Source: Daphnia carinata
Taxonomy: Eukaryota; Arthropoda; Branchiopoda; Diplostraca; Daphniidae
Assembly (NCBI RefSeq): GCF_022539665.2
Contig: NC_081333.1
Coordinates: forward strand, 7,004,971-7,068,970
DNA length: 64,000 nucleotides
Direction: 5' to 3'
The stretch's first letter is position 1, and the number at the start of each line of letters is the position of its first letter. Positions 1 to 9,701 of this stretch are shown here, piece by piece. The translations under genes and the position numbers were made by a program. Under the pieces are notes generated by a model. It ran no database searches, had not been told where the DNA came from, and worked only from the letters and a program-made list of their open reading frames with translations.

Positions 1-32
1 ATAGAGATGTAAGAGCTCTCAGCTGATGTCAC

Positions 33-74
33 GATGGATTGAATCAATAGCTGTACTATACGATTCAGTCCATC
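33..74. repeat. Perfect-stem hairpin in the 3' flank of copy A
   Basis: Arms 33-45 (GATGGATTGAATC) and 62-74 (GATTCAGTCCATC) pair over 13 bp with one G-T wobble around a 16-nt loop. The equivalent hairpin of copy B is at 3329-3365 with a different stem and an inverted loop. Confidence 0.75.
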
Positions 75-725
75 CGGGCAGTTCTGGAGGATACTACGTC
101 AGTCAAGTGCTTAGCGCAAACATTTTTGCTATTTTTTCAATAATTAAAATCAAAACTGGCAAACCGAAATTCCTATCTCTGCCAAATATTTAAGCATTTC
201 CTTAACATAGCTAAGGGCGAATTTAGGAAATAGCCATTATCTGTGTAAATGCAAACTAGAAAAAAAACTACATTTCGTTTTGCTCTTCAATTAAATAGCG
301 AAAGATAAGTACATTTTAAACACAACAACAACTTAACAATGCCTGCGGACTAACGCAATGAATAAATACGCCTTTGTGCTAAGCGACTGTATAAATAAAT
401 TCATTGCAATTTTACGAAGAACCATGATATATTTTCGACAAATGTCATAATACATAATTCTGTTCAGAATTTACGATGTTGCACGAACACTAATTGAAAT
501 TGCCTTCATCCGCTTTATGTTATAAAAACTAAAAACAAGTAGATTGAGTAACGACATAATAGCTGTATTCAATATTTTAGTTATAAACCACATTCGTATG
601 GGGCGACTTGTTATTGGATAAATACAATGCAGGGAAATACTCATTTTGGAACGAGGGCAGCAAATAATAAAACAAGATCTAATTATTTCTAACTATTAAG
701 CTTTACGGACAAGGTATTTTTACGA

Positions 726-2003
726 TTAATAATGCTTTGGACGCTCAGTGTAATAGCTTGGTGCAGCATACGGCGTGGTGTAGTACTCGGGGGCCTTTGT
801 AGTATAGTATTGGGGGGCCTCAGTGTAGTAAGATGGAGCTGCGTAAGTTGTGGTGTAGTATTCTGCTTTCTTTGCGTAGTACTCCGGTGCTTTCGTCGTG
901 TAGTATTCATCAGCCTTGGTGGTGTAGTATTGCGGAGCCTCGGTGTAATAAGCCGGGGCAGCGTAGGTAGTGGTGTAGTACTTGGGTGTCTCGGAATAGT
1001 AGCTCCGAGCAGCATACGTTGTGGTGTAGTACTCAGGAGCCTTAGTGGTGTAGTATTTCGGAGCATCAGTCTGGTAATACTTGGGAGCTGCAGTGTAGTA
1101 AACCGGGGCAGTGTATGTTGTGGTGTAGTATTCAGCCCTCTGTGTGTAATACCCCGGGGCTTTAGTCGTGTAGTATTCAGCAGACTTTGTGCTGTAGTAT
1201 TGAGGAGCTTCAGTGTAGTAAACCGGAGCAGCATACGTTGTTGTGGATTGTGGAGCCTCAGTCTGGTAGTAGCTTAGGGCTGAGTAATACTTGGTAGCTT
1301 CGGTGTAGTAAGCTGGAGCGGCGTATGTTGTGGTGTAGTACTTGGGCTCCTCGGTATAATAGCTTGGCGCAGTATATGTTGTGTACTCTGGAGCCTTTGT
1401 AGTGTAGTACTGCGGAGTCTCAGTGTAATAGGCTGGAACGGCGTAAGTTGTGGTGTAATACTCAGGGGCCTTTGTGGCATAGTAGGCGGGAGCTTCGGTG
1501 TAGTAGCTTGGAGTGGCGTACGTTGTTGTGTAATACACTGGCGCCTCTGTGTAATAGCTCGGTGCAGGGTAGTACTCGGGCGCCTTTGTGGTGTAGTATG
1601 TTGGAGCTGCATACGTGGTGGTGTAGTACTCGGGCGCCTTTGTGGTGTAGTATGTTGGAGCTGCATACGTAGTGGTGTAGTACTCGGGCACCTTTGTGGC
1701 GTAGTAAGAGGGGGCTACATACGTCGTGGTGTAATAAGGCGGCGGAGTGGTGTAGTATGCAGAAGAAGACGAACCCATTGGTCCACCCATTGCCTGTCCA
1801 GCCATCAGAGAGACAACGGCCAACAGCAGCATCGCGGCGTAGTTAGCTGAAATAGTAATAGATAGTGCATACACATAAATTTCTTGCCCAAATGGAATAC
1901 AGTGCAAATGCACACAAATTTATTACAATTTATTGAAAAGAAAATTAAGCACAGGTTTAATTCCTACGACTATATTGTAAAATTCAATACTAAAATTACC
2001 CAT
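726..2003 (-). CDS. Secreted tyrosine/threonine-rich repeat protein
   Basis: Two coding exons are proposed: 2003..2000 (only ATGG, followed by gtaatt) and 1846..726 (after tttcag). Joining them gives ATG-GCT and a protein of 374 aa. Residues 1-20 form a hydrophobic signal peptide (MANYAAMLLLAVVSLMAG...). The rest is a low-complexity array of YYTTTYAAPSYYTEAP and YYTTKAPEYY-type units, rich in Tyr, Thr, Pro and Ala, with no folded domain. The protein should therefore be secreted and may be structural, for example cuticle or egg-case material. Paired Tyr residues would suit dityrosine cross-linking, and Thr/Pro would suit O-glycosylation; both are inference. I do not recognise a named family. 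A TATA box and an initiator-like TCAGT lie upstream on the same strand. The long frames on the other strand and in other frames of this array are by-products of the repeats. Confidence 0.8.
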
Positions 2004-2115
2004 AATTACAAAGCTGAAAAACACGATGAGAAGTACAACCGATGGAAATTGTAGTACTGCTGTTGCTGTGTCCAAGTAGTTGACTACACTGAATCAAAAC
2101 ACGTTTATCCTCTCA

Positions 2116-2122
2116 TTTTATA
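2116..2122 (-). promoter_or_regulatory. TATA box of the tyrosine-rich gene
   Basis: TATAAAA reads on the minus strand, about 30 bp upstream of a TCAGT initiator-like site at 2092..2088. The ATGG first coding exon follows at 2003. The same spacing of TATA, initiator and ATGG|gt is kept in the second copy (4706-4712), which supports it as the core promoter. Confidence 0.7.
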
Positions 2123-2189
2123 CGCGCCCAAAGCCACCCTGTTTCGATTCATTAGCCCTGCGGTTACGACAGGTGCACCTGGCAGGTAG

Positions 2190-2198
2190 TGACGTAAC
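2190..2198. promoter_or_regulatory. CRE-like element TGACGTAAC, shared by both copies
   Basis: TGACGTAAC followed by a conserved aatattcttaccc stretch lies about 68 bp upstream of the TATA box. The second copy has the same element at 4770-4778. Sequence around it has diverged, so survival of the block suggests a bZIP-type binding site in the proximal promoter. The binding factor is inferred. Confidence 0.45.
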
Positions 2199-2220
2199 AG
2201 CTAATATTCTTACCCACCTT

Positions 2221-3297
2221 TTCAGCTTGGCGTTATTGTTGCTATGACACGCGCTAAAGGGGCGTATTGTTCGTGAATTAACACTATATGCTTATTCTAT
2301 GCGGAATACAATAAAAACATCAACATTAATTTCTCCTTAAGGCATTATACACAAGATAATTGTAAATTTCTTGTTCCAACAGAATTACCTTTAAAACAAG
2401 TTGAACGCTTATTTCATTAAGCCCGTGTTGCATGATGTGTTCTCTCACTGAAGATCACTCCCTCACTCAGGAGAAAAACGAAAGAAAAGCGGAAGTATAT
2501 ATCATATATAGAACCCAATCTTATACGCATATGCCCTGGTAAACTAACGTTCAAAAATTCCTTTGTGGAATATTCATGGTGCCAACAGAGTGTACGGCAA
2601 ATACGAACAAACATTTTTCTACTAGGCTCGATAAGCCCTGGGAATGTGGCATAGGTCATTGTTGTCAAAAGCGGAAATTTAGAAAGCTGGATCATTGAAG
2701 TATTATGGCCCACTAGACGCCATGAGCTACATACAGGGCTACGTATACGTGTATGCGAATGCCAAAAATAAATAATGACAAACCTAGATGGGCTCCAACT
2801 TACTTTCCCTTCACAACTAGAATAGCACCAAGCCAATGCATGAACGCATTAGTGCCAAAATCGGCCGCAAGGTGATATGGAGTATTCTTGCATGTCATTA
2901 ACGGTGCGTGATGCCACGCCCTAATTCGTGAGTGCTACATAATAATTGAAAATTTTAAACATTTACTTAAGTGTTTTGTTTTATAATTAACTTGGATGTT
3001 ATTTATCACCATTTTCTGGATACAGTTCATTTATTACATTGTGCAATAGTTTCACTGAATTTAAATGAGAATTAGTTTAAGACGGAAAATGCCCGCTTGT
3101 GTTATCAACATGGTTTGGGGTAGTTATTCACGGTATATAAGAGTTGGGTGAACATTTTAACGTAGCGGCACTTGAACAATGACTGGGTATGGCACCCTCT
3201 CAATGTTGGGAACTAGTACCAAGAGTCTGTAAGCAATTACAACTCGAAACGTCAAGCGTTGGTATGGGATTGGCCCCCCAATCCAATGCAAAACTGA
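2221..3297. other. Spacer between duplicated copies; no gene seen
   Basis: The stretch is AT-rich. The longest open frame (minus strand, 2836..2417, 139 codons) has no recognisable domain, no compositional bias and no supporting splice sites. I see no RNA gene. Confidence 0.5.
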
Positions 3298-3328
3298 ATA
3301 GAGATGTAAGAGCTATCAGCTGATGCGA

Positions 3329-3365
3329 GATGGGGATCATATAGTACAGCAATATGATCTCCATC
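3329..3365. repeat. Hairpin in the 3' flank of copy B
   Basis: Arms 3329-3342 and 3352-3365 pair over 14 bp with one wobble around a 9-nt loop. The outer GATGG/CCATC pairs match the hairpin at 33-74, while the inner stem and loop are in the opposite orientation. Confidence 0.75.
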
Positions 3366-3972
3366 GGGGCAGGTCTGGAGGATACTAGTATGTCAGTCAA
3401 GTGCTTAGCGCAACCTTTTTGCCTATTTTCCCTAAAACTAAAATCAAAACTGGCGAACCGAAACTGATATCTCTGCCGAATATTAGGCATATTTATTTAA
3501 GCGATGAAAAAAGAATTTCGCCATACACTGCTATTCAATCATGAAACGGGAAAGATAAATGGATTTTAACCGTGACAACTGAACAATGACAATGCTCTAA
3601 CGCAATAAATCAATGCGACTTCGTGCTAGACAATAACATATAAAGTCACGGTAAATTTACAAATACGCAATGATATAGTTCTTACTAATACGTCTTAATG
3701 CATAATTGTGTTTTAGAAATTACAATGTTGTACGAACACAAATTTAAATCGCGTCATCCGCTTTATGTGATAAAGAATATAGACAAGTGGATTCGGTAAC
3801 GACATTATGGCTGTATTCAACATCTCATTTAGAAACAACATACGTATGCAACGGCTAGTTATAGATAAATACATGGAAGGGTAATAATTCATCTTGGAAC
3901 GGGGACAGCAAATAATAAAACAAGATCTAACCATCCCGTCATCAAGCTTGATGGACAGCACAATTTTTACAA

Positions 3973-4626
3973 TTAATAATCCTTTGGTCGCTCAGCGTAA
4001 TAGCTGAGAGTGGCGTACGTTGTTGTGTAATCAGCTGGAGCCTCGGTGTAGTACCTGGGAGCGGCGTATAAGTGGTAATGTAGTACTCTGGCGCTTTTGT
4101 GGTGTAGTAAGGCGGGGCAGCATAAGTTGTGGTGTAGTAGCTAGGTTCTACGTAGTACGAAGGGGCAACCGCTGTGTAGTAACTTGGAGCAGCGTAGGAT
4201 TTTGGAGCTTCAGCGTAATAAGACGGCGCAGCTGCGATGTAGTATGTTGGAGTGGCGTACGTTGTTGTGTAAATACATTAGCGCCTCTGCGTAATAGCTT
4301 GCTGCGGCGTAGTATTTCGGGGCCTCCGAGTAGTAAGTAGGAGCCGCATATGTTGTGGTGTAGTACTCCCGACTTTGTACTGTAGTAAGTGGGGGCTGTA
4401 TACGTCGTGGTGTAGTACGGCGCAGCACTTCAACTCTAATATAGATAACTACCATAGTTAGAAGCTGGTGAATCCCATTGGCACACCAATGAAACATTGC
4501 AAACAAATGTAGAGAATGAAGTTTGAAAATTTCATTCCAACAATTCATTTAGGAAAATTAATCACTGAACCCTTGCATTACATCAACATCAATTTCTATT
4601 CTAATTAAACGTTATACTTTACCCAT
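3973..4626 (-). pseudogene. Decayed copy of the tyrosine-rich repeat gene
   Basis: The minus strand encodes fragments such as YYTTTYAAPTYYSEAPKYY and ends in YYAERPKDY-stop, matching the end of copy A. The reading frame is broken. Compared with equivalent units of copy A there are small insertions near 4075, 4273 and 4368. The signal-peptide region is mostly missing; only a VPMGFTS-like remnant near 4470 resembles the GGPMGSSS stretch of copy A. The upstream ATGG|gtaaag first exon (4626..4623), an ATCAGT initiator-like site and a TATA box are intact, so transcription could persist without a usable product. Rescue by unusual splicing cannot be excluded. Confidence 0.7.
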
Positions 4627-4705
4627 TGTTGCACGACGAACTGTAGCTGCTGATGCTACGTCAAAGATGAACACTCGACTGATTGTAGTTGGCTCTGCTG
4701 TACCA

Positions 4706-4712
4706 TTTTATA
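4706..4712 (-). promoter_or_regulatory. TATA box of the decayed copy
   Basis: TATAAAA on the minus strand keeps the spacing seen in copy A to an initiator-like ATCAGT and an ATGG|gtaaag exon, although the gene downstream is broken. Confidence 0.55.
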
Positions 4713-5660
4713 CGATTTGATGTCACCCTGATGTTGCTCGCCATACCCAGCGAGTGTACCATTACATCATGACGTAACCATCAATATTCTTACCCTTTCC
4801 TTTTTTTGCGCCCCACACAGCGTGAAGTTGAATGTCAGGCAAGGGCATTTCTATGTTCCTGAATACTGAATGAACATAAATGAAAACACTTCTTGGAATT
4901 ACAATTTAAAAGGAGAGGTAACATAAACCTGAAGGTCGATGGCTTTTGGAACATTTCAGCATAATCGGAGCAAATGCGAATTTCACCCTAATTGATCTAC
5001 CCATAAGCAGTGACCTCGAATACATCAATGTCCTCAAGCAATTCAATTTAAAAAAAAATCAAAAAAAAATTTCGCTATTCCGATCAGTAGTTCACTCACT
5101 TGCATGGTGCACACTAGTGTAGATAGATCTCTCCGGGTGTTTTGTGTAGTGTTTCACGCCTTCTCAATCACGCTCACACAACCAAAGCCTCATATACGCA
5201 CCGGGTTTTGACTTTGCACGGATGTATTTAGTCTAGTTAGCTTAAGATGGATTAGAAAAAAACGATGATTAAGGCACAATCATCGTCACACGGGTTACTT
5301 TTGCACTACACTCCCTCCATGCAATGCACTCTGTATATTTCCCACCTTTTCCGTTTGCAATTTGCACACCAACTGGCAATCAAACCTCTCAGCACAATAT
5401 GCAAACACACTACTAACATTAACAACCCAACAACTTCCCTAACCTGTTCATCATTAACGATAAATTTTATTTCAGGACCTATCTCAAAAATGGTTTGTCA
5501 TTCGTGTACTTGATATGTGCTAGCGTTAAGCAGACAGGTGTTGTTATTTGATTAATCAAAAGCAATTCTTTGTTCTTTTTTTTTATTTTGTTCTCGATGA
5601 ATTAGGAGGGCAATCTCTGGCGTCACTGTGGACCGCGGGACACCGAGGATCGGCGACACC

Positions 5661-5935
5661 AAAAATAGGTATCAGTGATAAGTTAAAGTGTACTAACTGT
5701 GTTTTTTTGTATTTTATGTAATCTAGATTGGCCGGCCAAAGGACCGAAAAGGCCCAACGAGGATCGTCGTGGGAGCTTCAAGATCGCCGTGGGATCGTCG
5801 CCATAAAAGGTATCAGTGATAAATTATTAAAGTGTACTAACTGTGTTTTTTTTTTGTCTTTTATGTATCTAGATTGGCCGGCCAAAGGACCGAAAACGTC
5901 CAACGAGGATCGTCGTGGGAGCGACAAGATCGCCT
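5661..5935 (+). repeat. Two tandem 141-bp units with splice-like borders
   Basis: tatcagtgat recurs at 5670 and 5811, a period of 141 bp. Each unit runs from a donor-like ggtatcagtgat through a T-rich tract to an acceptor-like tctag. It then continues as a GC-richer block with the palindrome TTGGCCGGCCAA and AAGGACCGAAAA. The second unit ends near gggagcgacaagatcgcc. It looks like a duplicated intron-exon pair or a short mobile or satellite unit. No protein is recognised. Confidence 0.6.
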
Positions 5936-5985
5936 TAGTTAATTCATACACTGACCGAAAAAAAATTTTAAAGCCCCGACTAAAT

Positions 5986-6011
5986 AAGCCCGACTTTTCT
6001 CGGTCGGGCTT
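5986..6011. repeat. GC hairpin AAGCCCGAC / GTCGGGCTT
   Basis: The nine-base perfect arms (5986-5994 and 6003-6011) enclose an 8-nt loop. A third related arm, aagccccgac, sits just upstream at 5971. T/A-rich tracts flank both sides. It may be the terminus of a small non-autonomous repeat; nothing more can be said. Confidence 0.5.
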
Positions 6012-6567
6012 AAAAAAATTTTCTGCAAAAACTGACGCTCATCGGAATTGGTTGAATATCACAGAATATACTCAAAATTGAATACTGACTCCGAGAAAAT
6101 GGCTATTTTTTTCATTAAGCCAACCATTTTGGAAATACACTGACTATTTCTGCTGCAGAGCGCTATCACTGAAGCGTACTGGCGCGCTAGCATTGTATAA
6201 AATATTCAATGTATTTAAAAGCGACTAACTTAATCAAGAAATAGCAATTTTCTCGTGCATTACAATCATATCTGTCTTTAAATACATTTAAAATTAAAAG
6301 ATGTTTCTCCTGTTTTTATAGCTTAATTTAAAGCATAGCAACCACGATACCTTTTGTGGCAATAAGGGAAGTCAAGCCTTGGAAATTACCCTGCCTTAAG
6401 CGCTGCCATCTATTGAAGCTAAATGCCAACTTTATTGCTTTAAGTTATATATCGTCTGCTAGACTTGCAAATTTTTAATGAAAAAATTTAGATTAAATTG
6501 TTTTTACAGTTCAAGAAACTTACTGCATATTGTTCAAGAGAAAAAGCATCATCGGTTTGAATTTAGA

Positions 6568-7685
6568 ATGGATAACGACGAGAAAAAAATTGAAAGTGTT
6601 GTTTTTAAACCAATCGGTCAGTGGGTCATACAGTAAAATTAACAACATGTCATTAAATATTTTCCTCTTTTAATGTCATGTACAGGGTACGCTTCCACAT
6701 GGTTCAAATTTAAAAATGCAACCCCACGGCAACCTTCCGTTTCTGCGTTAACGAGAGGTTCAATTAAAATATCAACAGAAGTGTTTAGTCAGCCACAGCA
6801 TTCCCTGAAAAATCTTGCTGAGTTTTCACATGTCTGGTATTGTATTGCGTTTAAACACTTTATCCTCTTTAGACTTTCTAAATAACCAACTATGATGCTT
6901 ACAGGATTATTTTTTTATTTCACAAAAATGGTCGTCCATTCACAAAAACAATGGTAGCCCCACCTCGACTTGGTGGTGCAAGAGTTGGTCTGTTCTCAAC
7001 TCGGTAGGAAATCTGAATAATATTTTAAGTATGCTATGTTTGAGTTTACGCTTACTGTTTATTTAGATCACCTCACCGACCAAATCCGATTGGACTTACG
7101 TTAGCAAAGTTAGAAAAAGTTGAGGGAGACACTATTCATCTTTGTGGCTTAGACCTGTTAGATGGTACACCTATTATAGATATTAAACCATATATCACTT
7201 CTTATGACCACCCACAAGACATCGAAAAAAATGATTCAGATGAGTCTCATCCAGATTCAGCATCAGTCCCACCCACCACAATATCCAATCCTGAATGGAT
7301 CACATTAGGTAGTTCAGAGAAAACTTTGAATGTTGCCTTCACACAAGACGCCCTTTCCCAAATACGGCAATTTTCACCTGATGCGGAAGATCCCGCTTAT
7401 CGGTTGTCTTTTTTGAAATCTCCCGAAGAGGCGCAAAAGGCCATCGAAGACATTTTGAGAGAAGATCCCAGATCAATTTATAGGAAGATGAAGGGTCAAG
7501 ATCTTCTGTACTTCTGTGTAGTAGATTGCATGCATGTGACAACCTGGTTTGACGAAGTTATAAAAAAATGTGAAGTGTTAAGGGTCATGCCTTACTCAGC
7601 AAGACAAGCTATGATTGAGGCAAACAAAAAGCAACAGTGGGACAATAATCTGGCAAAAATTGAAGATAAAATGAAAGTGATGTAA
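6568..7685 (+). CDS. TRMO: tRNA (N6-methyl-threonylcarbamoyl-A37) methyltransferase TRMO
   Basis: Exons are 6568..6616, 6686..6836, 6905..7003 and 7067..7685, giving 305 aa. The family uses S-adenosylmethionine to N6-methylate t6A at position 37 of ANN-decoding tRNAs. The TsaA/UPF0066 beta-barrel domain spans about residues 14-150. It shows the opening PIGYASTWF, NATPRQPSV, the LAEFSHVW segment, the STRSPHRPNPIGLTLAKL signature and GTPIIDIKPYI. The rest is the eukaryotic C-terminal extension, including a YRLSFLKSPEEA region and the conserved DPRS(I/V)YR motif. The start is the first ATG that leads into the conserved core. An AATAAA lies at 7706, and the 3' end faces SUGP1 with about 100 bp between stop codons. 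The protein is shorter than the human one, with the difference in the linker. Confidence 0.93.
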
Positions 7686-7705
7686 TAACGTAGGTTGTTA
7701 ATGAG

Positions 7706-7711
7706 AATAAA
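7706..7711 (+). terminator. Polyadenylation signal AATAAA of TRMO
   Basis: A canonical hexamer lies 21 nt after the TRMO stop codon. The SUGP1 stop codon on the opposite strand is only 80 bp further, so the 3' untranslated regions probably overlap. Confidence 0.6.
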
Positions 7712-7790
7712 CGGTGCAAACACTATGTTGTGGACAGAATACATTTTAACTAAACAAGCACCACAGACAACAATGACATCTGAAACGTGA

Positions 7791-9701
7791 TTAGTAATAT
7801 GCTCGGCGTGGGTTGTTGAGAGGGTTGGGTCGAAAGCGGTACGCTAACATCATCCTTTTGCGGTACGCGTCGTATTCATTATCATTGCTCGTCAAATCTT
7901 CTGGTTTAATCGCTCCTAAACCTTGAGCTTCGTTACGTCGAGTAGCGTTAACCGGGGCGGTAATACCGGAACCAGCAATTCCAAGACCTTCACCCTCAGT
8001 CCATCCAAACTTTTTTAACATTTGGTAACCGACGTTATCCTCGGCGATCTTGAACTCTTTGTAATCAGACTCGTCAATAGTTCGCCCCTCTTGTACTGCT
8101 TGAAATTTTTCCATAAACTTTGCCAGCTCTTCAGGTGGCAAGAAGTCTCTGTAGCGTGATAAGGGCAGTTACGACGAGTCCAACAAATGGATTTGAGAAC
8201 CTTGACATTATTTACCCAAGATGATGCTTCCCTCGACCACCTTCGGTCAATTGATCAGCTCGATCTTTTGTCTTCTCCATTTCTGCCTTGCGTCTTTTAT
8301 GTTCCCAAGTTCCTCCTTCGGTTTCTTCGTCACTGTCATACTCATACCGCACTTTTCCTACTTGTGCAAGTCTATCTCTTTCTTGCTTTTTCTTCAGCAT
8401 TTCTTGGTAGACATATTGCATCTGCGGCATAAATAAGACAAATAACTGAGGTGATAAAAACAGTTTCATAGGTTTCTCATACCTTTACTTGATCCATGCA
8501 TTGTTTCCACTGATCTTCCGTTAGATCAGTTGTTCCGAATACTCTGACAGCGTAAGTGAGGATCTGAGGGTCAGCAGAAGTGATGCGAGATAAAAATGAA
8601 CTGCGACCTAAAACGGTCTGGTTGCCCATAGAAGGACCGGCAAATCCCAGGTGCACACTTGAATTCGGTGCAGAATTCATGGCAAGAGCTGGTTCTATTT
8701 TCACTTCTTGCGGTCCCCAACGGCTCTGCCTTTTTCGCTCCTTTTCCTTGAATTTACTGTTCTCTGACTCTTCAGCTTCTTCCTTGAACTTTCGTTTGTA
8801 ATCTAGTCCTCTAGTGAATGGTAATAATTTATTAGTTAATAATATGATGAAGTAATGTCTTAATTTATGCAAGTGATATGTTTCTTGGCAGATCAAGAAA
8901 ACCTTTGAGAGAAATTTCCCGAATCCTCGAATGTGGATGAATTCGACGGCCCTGGCTGATGGTAGTCTAATTGAGAAACTAGGAAACCCATGAGTACCGC
9001 TCTGGTGTAAAGATCCCAGTCCAGCACTTTTGCTCCCTTGCCCAAATGCAAGAACAAGTGCTCCACTCACCCTTATTGAAGTATGGCAGGTCATCCTCAT
9101 CCTCACATGGTCTTGAAGGTGAATATGGGGATGGTGAGCGGTTTTCTCTTTTCACCTCTTCCTTGATTTTCATTGGAGGTGGTGCACTTAGGTAAGATTG
9201 TGGTGGTGGATGCTGAACATAATACAGATTTGATAATGTATGAGGTGGTGGGACTGACACATCAACTGGGGGAGGACAAGTATAATCCATTTGAGGAGTC
9301 TGAGACTCTGCAGTAGCATTAACTGAAATGTTAGATTTAGCATTTTGCTGCTGCATTTGCCTGAACTTCTCAAGAAAACTCCCATCATTTTCAAATGGTA
9401 ATACTGGTGCTTTTGTTGGTAACCTTCAGAAATGTTAGGTAGCAATCAAGAATTACCAAAAAACTAATTATTGTGATTACTGCACGGCTTCTTCTGTTCC
9501 AGTTGGGGTGACATCCTGGGTCTCTACTTTGGGTTCTACATTTACCTCCTTCTGGGGCTGTTGCTGTTGAGCCAGTTTTTCCTCAATTTCTTTCTTTTTC
9601 TGGGCAATTAAGGCGGCCTGAGAATTCATGAACTGCAATCTTAATTCTCTGGCATTTTTTCTAACATTCTTAAAGTTTCCAGATCCTCTTGGAGAAGACA
9701 T
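7791..9701 (-). CDS. SUGP1: SUGP1-like G-patch splicing factor
   Basis: Exons on the minus strand are 9701..9481, 9423..9071, 8966..8903, 8810..8483, 8421..8216 and 8148..7791, giving 509 aa. SUGP1 is a spliceosomal protein that works with SF3B1 in branch-site handling; its G-patch activates DHX15. Recognisable parts are the N-terminal [34 protein letters not shown], the [17 protein letters not shown] acidic motif, [19 protein letters not shown], and the G-patch at about 427-470 ([18 protein letters not shown]). The conserved tail ends [21 protein letters not shown]. Mammalian SUGP1 carries two SURP modules in the middle. I find none in these exons or in the introns between them, so the protein seems to have lost them. 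It starts head to head with SMN. Confidence 0.9.

Larger units (their letters stand above)
1..2220. repeat. Tandem duplication, copy A
   Basis: The block holds the tyrosine-rich gene, its promoter and about 720 bp of 3' flank. It aligns with 3298-4795: both left ends begin atagagatgtaagagct and share gtcagtcaagtgcttagcgc further on. Both right ends share TGACGTAAC and aatattcttaccc. The left limit is cut by the window edge. Confidence 0.85.
3298..4795. repeat. Tandem duplication, copy B
   Basis: This is the second, more diverged and shorter copy of 1-2220. Its 3' flank (3298-3970) matches 1-725 throughout with many substitutions. The repeat array has shrunk to about 460 bp. Promoter elements are still readable at its right end. 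Confidence 0.85.
4796..6567. other. Non-coding stretch upstream of TRMO
   Basis: It contains the two-unit tandem repeat at 5661-5935 and the hairpin at 5986-6011. Short frames here have no recognisable similarity. The last 150 bp carry a GCCATCTATTGA motif (6405-6416) and should include the TRMO promoter. No TATA box is placed. Confidence 0.5.

Noticed and set aside
689-1672. Long open frames on both strands across the tyrosine-rich array
   Set aside because: They repeat with the array period and give low-complexity peptides. Only the minus-strand frame with the signal peptide and a stop shared with copy B makes sense.
2417-2836. 139-codon minus-strand frame between the duplicates
   Set aside because: No recognisable domain, no splice support, and random-looking composition.
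3298-3430. Conserved 3' flank of the duplicates as a known structural RNA (snRNA, 7SK, SRP)
   Set aside because: I compared it by memory with the major small RNAs and found no matching signature. The hairpin is reported as a finding instead.
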